Shown here piece after piece: positions 58,155-64,000 of a stretch of 64,000 nt of DNA. The position numbers and the translations under genes were made by a program. A model generated the notes under the pieces. That model ran no database searches. It saw nothing but the letters and a program-made list of their open reading frames with translations, and was not told where the DNA came from. Each line of letters opens with the position of its first letter. Within the stretch, counting starts at the first letter, position 1. The stretch lies in the NCBI GenBank assembly GCA_019449655.1, contig JAHQXD010000002.1:2106-66105 (forward strand), in the 5' to 3' direction. Source of the stretch: Ferrigenium straubiae. GTDB lineage: Bacteria; Pseudomonadota; Gammaproteobacteria; Burkholderiales; Gallionellaceae.

Positions 58155-59261
58155 ATGTTTATTAAAGAAGTAAACAAAGAAACCATACTTAAACCCCTGC
58201 AAGTGGTCATTGGCATCGTAGAGCGAAAACAGACCCTGCCAATACTGTCGAATGTGCTGATTGAAAATCAGGACGGCAAGATGCGCTTCACCACGACGGA
58301 TCTGGAAATACAGATCACCACGACTATTGATACGGAAGCATCCATTGGTCAAACTACATCCTTTACGGTGGGTGGGAAAAAACTCCAGGAAATACTCAGG
58401 GTTCTCCCTGATCAAAGCAAGATCACCATCGATACCAAGGAAAACAAGGCCCAGATCAAGACCAATAAAAGCCGCTTTAGCCTGCAAACCTTGCCATCGC
58501 AGGATTTTCCAAAGTTGAGCAACCAACTGGAAAACGCAAAAAAAATAGTGTTGCCGCAAAAGGAACTGAAAAGCCTGCTGCTTTCCGTTCAATACGCAAT
58601 GGCACAACAGGATGTGCGCTATTACCTTAACGGCGTATTGCTGATCGTCGACGGCAATAAGCTCAAGGCGGTGGCTACCGATGGACACCGGCTTGCCTAC
58701 AATGCGGGCTCCATCGAAGGGCAGTACGAGAAGCAGGAAATCATCCTTCCGCGCAAGGCGGTCATGGAGTTATCCAAACTGCTGTCGGACAACGATGAAA
58801 GCGTCGAGCTGGAGTTTTCCCAACAGCAGGTGAAAACTACTTTCTCTGGCATCACCATGATAACAAAGGTAATCGAAGGAAAATTTCCCGATTACGAGCG
58901 CGTTATTCCGAAATACGACAATCATCTCAGTATGGAGCGGATCGTCATTCAGCAGGCTTTACAGCGTGCCGCAATCCTGTCCAACGAGAAATTCAGGGGA
59001 GTACGCTTTGTGCTGACCGAGAAGAATCTCAGTATTATCAGCAGCAACAGCGAACAGGAAGAAGCTCAGGAAGAAATTGAAACCGATTATCACGGCGAGG
59101 CGCTGGATATCGGTTTTAATGTCAACTACCTGATGGACGGGCTGAACAACATCAGCAGCGGCACCGCTACTTTTTCGTTCGGCGACCCCAATAGCAGCAT
59201 TCTGATGACTATTCCCGATAATCAGGAATTTCGCTACGTCGTCATGCCGATGCGTATTTAA
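58155..59261 (+). CDS. dnaN: DNA polymerase III beta clamp
   Basis: 368 residues, three clamp domains. Segments VIGIVERKQTLPILSNVLIE and ATDGHRLAYN are diagnostic, and the C-terminus VVMPMRI closes the protein-binding pocket. AAGGA lies 8 bases before the ATG. recF does not follow. Confidence 0.97.
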   Translation: MFIKEVNKETILKPLQVVIGIVERKQTLPILSNVLIENQDGKMRFTTTDLEIQITTTIDTEASIGQTTSFTVGGKKLQEILRVLPDQSKITIDTKENKAQIKTNKSRFSLQTLPSQDFPKLSNQLENAKKIVLPQKELKSLLLSVQYAMAQQDVRYYLNGVLLIVDGNKLKAVATDGHRLAYNAGSIEGQYEKQEIILPRKAVMELSKLLSDNDESVELEFSQQQVKTTFSGITMITKVIEGKFPDYERVIPKYDNHLSMERIVIQQALQRAAILSNEKFRGVRFVLTEKNLSIISSNSEQEEAQEEIETDYHGEALDIGFNVNYLMDGLNNISSGTATFSFGDPNSSILMTIPDNQEFRYVVMPMRI

Positions 59262-59262
59262 A

Positions 59263-61725
<2,463 letters not shown>

Positions 61726-61742
61726 GGAGCCGCAAGGCTGGA

Positions 61743-61776
61743 GGCACGCCTTTACCGGCGTGCCTTTTAATATTTT
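61743..61776 (+). terminator. Rho-independent terminator of gyrB
   Basis: GGCACGCC (61743-61750), loop TTTACC, GGCGTGCC (61757-61764), then TTTTAATATTTT. An 8-pair perfect GC-rich stem with T-run, 18 bases after the gyrB stop. Confidence 0.92.
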
Positions 61777-61799
61777 GAATATACAATACAAAACAGATA

Positions 61800-62978
61800 A
61801 TGAATACACCGGTAACATTCTTTCCGCAACGCACCCAGCAACCGATTGAAACCACGCCCGAAACATCACCCATCGTGGGCGACCGCGTGGAGCTGCAACT
61901 GCTTACCACCCTGACCTGCAACCTGAAGTGCAGCTACTGCTCGCTCGGCGTGGGCGACATGGTCGGCTCGCAGGGCAAGGTATCCTACGACGTCGACACG
62001 CTCGACGCCTTCATCAAAAAACACCTATCGAAGCATGAAGTCTATGTCACTTTCTACGGCGGCGAGCCGACCCTGAACCTCGACTTCATCGAGGAGATCA
62101 TGGAGCGCTACCCCACCTTCCGCTTCCAGCTCCAGACCAACGGCACGCTGCTCGACAACCTGCCGGACCACGTCCTGTCGAACCTCTCCAATATCCTGAT
62201 CTCCATCGATGGCGGCGAGAAGATCACCGACGGCTTCCGCGGCCAGGGCGTGTACCGACAGGTGGTCAAAAACTCCCAGAAGGTGCGCGACAAGATGAAG
62301 GGAACCTTCACCGCGCGCGTGACCTGGAGCAGCGAGGAGACCTCGTTCGAGGAACTGGATGAACTCGCGAGCACCTTCGATTACCTGTACTTCCAGTTCG
62401 TTGCCGGAGAAGGTACTTACACCCCAGAGGCGATGGAGAAGAAGAAAAAGGTGATCACGCAGCTCGTGGACAAGTTCTTCTCCTCGACCGACAGGCTCTA
62501 CCCGATCATCCCGATCATGGGCATCGTGCGTAACAAGGTGCTGCCGACGCGCGCCACCGAGTTGTACCACGGCAAGACCCAGTGCCGCGTGTCCACGCAC
62601 ATCCTCAACGTGATGCCGGACGGCAAGATATTCCCCTGCCCCGACATGATGTACGCGCCCGAGATGCTGCAGGGCAGCGTGATCGAAAACTGGCTCAAGC
62701 CCAGCCCGCTGCAGCCGCATCCCGACATGCCCTGCGACCGCTGCGAGGCGCAGCCCTGGTGCCGCGGCAACTGTATGAAGAACCTCTATCTCGCCTACGT
62801 GAAGAACGACCGGCGCTACCGCGACAACGTCGTCGACCCGATCTGCGACCTGGTGAGGTTCCTCGGCCGCGAGATCGACCGCCACGACCCGCATGCCTGG
62901 TACGCGAAGGCGCCGCTGGACGTGCGCAAGACCCTGCGCGACTGCGAGGTTTACGAATATGTAGAAATCATGCCCTGA
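61800..62978 (+). CDS. Radical SAM protein with SPASM domain
   Basis: 392 residues. The radical SAM cluster is Cys40, Cys44 and Cys47 in CNLKCSYC; YGGEPTL is the SAM-binding GGE motif. The C-terminal third holds a SPASM set: CRVS, GKIFPCPD, CDRCEAQPWCRGNC and a last Cys in DPICDL, expected to hold two more 4Fe-4S clusters. SPASM enzymes modify peptides or proteins (for example sulfatase maturases). No precursor peptide gene is visible next to it. The start follows the gyrB terminator closely and has no clear ribosome site. Confidence 0.85.
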   Translation: MNTPVTFFPQRTQQPIETTPETSPIVGDRVELQLLTTLTCNLKCSYCSLGVGDMVGSQGKVSYDVDTLDAFIKKHLSKHEVYVTFYGGEPTLNLDFIEEIMERYPTFRFQLQTNGTLLDNLPDHVLSNLSNILISIDGGEKITDGFRGQGVYRQVVKNSQKVRDKMKGTFTARVTWSSEETSFEELDELASTFDYLYFQFVAGEGTYTPEAMEKKKKVITQLVDKFFSSTDRLYPIIPIMGIVRNKVLPTRATELYHGKTQCRVSTHILNVMPDGKIFPCPDMMYAPEMLQGSVIENWLKPSPLQPHPDMPCDRCEAQPWCRGNCMKNLYLAYVKNDRRYRDNVVDPICDLVRFLGREIDRHDPHAWYAKAPLDVRKTLRDCEVYEYVEIMP

Positions 62979-63019
62979 CTGATGAGCAGCCGGGCTTTTT
63001 ACATCACTGGGGAAACAAA

Positions 63020-63484
63020 ATGAAAATAAGCAAGCTTGCCTTGATTGCCCTGCTGCTCTGGGCCGCCACCGTCGCCGTCTTCGCCTGGTTCTTCGTGCGC
63101 GGCAACACCGCCGCGGGCACGGATGGCAGGACCGCGATCGTGTTGTCGTCCGCTGAGCGCGACTTCGTCATGAAGGAAATGCGCGGTCTGCTCGCCGCAA
63201 CGCAGGAGATCGCGGACGCCGCGAGCCAGAACGACGTGCCGCGCATCGTCAAGGCGGCGCGCAGCGCGGGCATGGCGGGCGCAGCGGACGTGAACCCCGC
63301 GCTGATGGTGAAGCTGCCGGTCGACTTCAAGAGGCTCGCGATGGGTATGCACGGCGACATGGACGAGATCGCCAGGGCCGGCGAGAGCGGCAAGCTCGCG
63401 CCGGAACTGCTGAAGATGACCTCCGGCGCGCTCGCAAAGTGCGTGGCCTGCCACAAGGATTGGCAGATCAAGGTGGGGAGTTAG
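63020..63484 (+). CDS. Cytochrome c'-like protein
   Basis: 154 residues from ATG 63020 with GGGGA six bases upstream; a longer open frame from 62582 overlaps the radical SAM gene and is not used. One N-terminal membrane helix or signal (residues 5-25), a mainly helical body, and the haem motif CVACH (Cys141, Cys144, His145) close to the C-terminus, as in class II c-type cytochromes. Acts in the periplasm. Forty-one bases after the radical SAM gene, so co-transcription is likely. Confidence 0.8.
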   Translation: MKISKLALIALLLWAATVAVFAWFFVRGNTAAGTDGRTAIVLSSAERDFVMKEMRGLLAATQEIADAASQNDVPRIVKAARSAGMAGAADVNPALMVKLPVDFKRLAMGMHGDMDEIARAGESGKLAPELLKMTSGALAKCVACHKDWQIKVGS

Positions 63485-63502
63485 CACCTACGTTAGGCTT
63501 TT

Positions 63503-63904
63503 ATGTCAGAGGTTGAATACCGTCATAATTTTCCCCTTGTCGCTACTGATGTAGCTGCGGTTTTTGATGCGTCCGGCATTCGCCGCCCCACCAACGATTT
63601 GGCGCGGATTGAGCGTATGTTTTCCAATGCAAACCTGATTTTCTCCGCTTGGCACGAAGGCAAACTCGTTGGAGTATGCCGCGCTCTGACTGATTTCAGC
63701 TATTGTTGCTACCTGTCCGATCTCGCAGTGGATAAGGCGTTTCAAAAACATGGTATCGGGCGTGAACTTATTGCCCGCGTTCGCTCTGCTATTGGTGAAG
63801 AGGTGGCGCTTGTTCTGCTATCCGTACCTGAAGCTATGGCGTATTACCCCAAGGTTGGGTTTGAGAAAATTGAAAATGGGTTCATCATCAAACGCACCCG
63901 ATAG
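63503..63904 (+). CDS. GNAT-family N-acetyltransferase
   Basis: 133 residues. Acetyl-CoA motif LAVDKAFQKHGIGRELI (the Q/RxxGxG/A loop is QKHGIG) and AMAYYPKVGFEKIENG near the end. Small stand-alone GNAT; substrate unknown. It follows the cytochrome gene by 18 bases. Confidence 0.85.
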   Translation: MSEVEYRHNFPLVATDVAAVFDASGIRRPTNDLARIERMFSNANLIFSAWHEGKLVGVCRALTDFSYCCYLSDLAVDKAFQKHGIGRELIARVRSAIGEEVALVLLSVPEAMAYYPKVGFEKIENGFIIKRTR

Positions 63905-63918
63905 CGCGTAAGGCGTAG

Positions 63919-63946
63919 GGCGTCAATAAGCGTAGCGCATTGCGCC
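63919..63946. repeat. Imperfect inverted repeat, dispersed type
   Basis: GGCGTCAATAAGCG and CGCATTGCGCC pair imperfectly around TAG. Sequences of this form (GGCGCAATGCGCT...) are common intergenic repeats in betaproteobacteria. The last 54 bases show no gene start. Confidence 0.45.
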
Positions 63947-64000
63947 GGATGTCAGTCCTTGTATCCGAGCATATTTTTATCGCCACCCGCCCAATCCGGC

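Noticed and set aside
62582-63019. Long 5' extension of the cytochrome frame
   Set aside because: It overlaps the radical SAM gene in another frame, and a clear ribosome site and signal helix start at 63020.

Overview
The window is chromosomal DNA around the replication origin of a betaproteobacterium. The gene order dnaA-dnaN-gyrB without recF, the order rpmH-rnpA-yidD-yidC-mnmE-mnmG-rsmG-parA-parB-atpIBEFHAGDC, and the protein sequences fit the Nitrosomonadales/Gallionellaceae type. I cannot fix the genus from the sequence alone.

Layout. (1) 1-729: two nested IS21-family elements. A minus-strand istA copy is inserted in the 3' end of istB of an older related element, whose outer end forms the 3' end of the first sugar gene. 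(2) 690-39820: about 39 kb of almost unbroken minus-strand genes for surface glycan synthesis, mostly translationally coupled by 4-base ATGA overlaps. Transcription runs from cysC leftwards. (3) 39837-40615: a decayed full-length cysQ. (4) 40676-41020: a MarR-type regulator of the EPS-associated kind. (5) 41238-48231: the F-type ATP synthase operon behind a perfect sigma70 consensus promoter. (6) 48334-56422: parB, parA, rsmG, mnmG, mnmE, yidC, yidD, rnpA and rpmH on the minus strand, with a parS site. (7) 56423-61776: the origin region, with dnaA, a DnaA-box cluster, dnaN, a second parS and gyrB on the plus strand, closed by a clear terminator. (8) 61800-63904: a radical SAM/SPASM protein, a cytochrome c'-like protein and a GNAT acetyltransferase.

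The glycan region combines several modules. The CMP-legionaminic-acid-type pathway is legB, legC, a FemAB-like acyltransferase, a PLP protein, neuC/legG, neuB/legI, ptmE, a Gfo/Idh oxidoreductase, legF and ptmA. A CDP-6-deoxyhexose pathway is made of rfbF, rfbG, an RmlC-like epimerase and an SDR. A WecE-type aminotransferase supplies an amino sugar. GtrA, GtrB and a GT-C membrane protein form a side-chain glycosylation set. Polymerisation and export are represented by a Wzy-like protein and a PglK/MsbA-like ABC flippase candidate; no Wzx is seen. Two sulfotransferases plus APS kinase CysC suggest a sulfated product, while the PAP phosphatase gene cysQ next to cysC is broken. No tRNA, rRNA or CRISPR array was seen.

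The most rewarding points are the cysQ pseudogene beside an intact sulfation set, the legionaminic-type locus whose acetyltransferase slot is filled by a FemAB-like protein paired with an atypical PLP protein, the nested IS21 elements, the in-frame PLTK repeat in Wzy, and the atp promoter that contradicts the long atpI reading.
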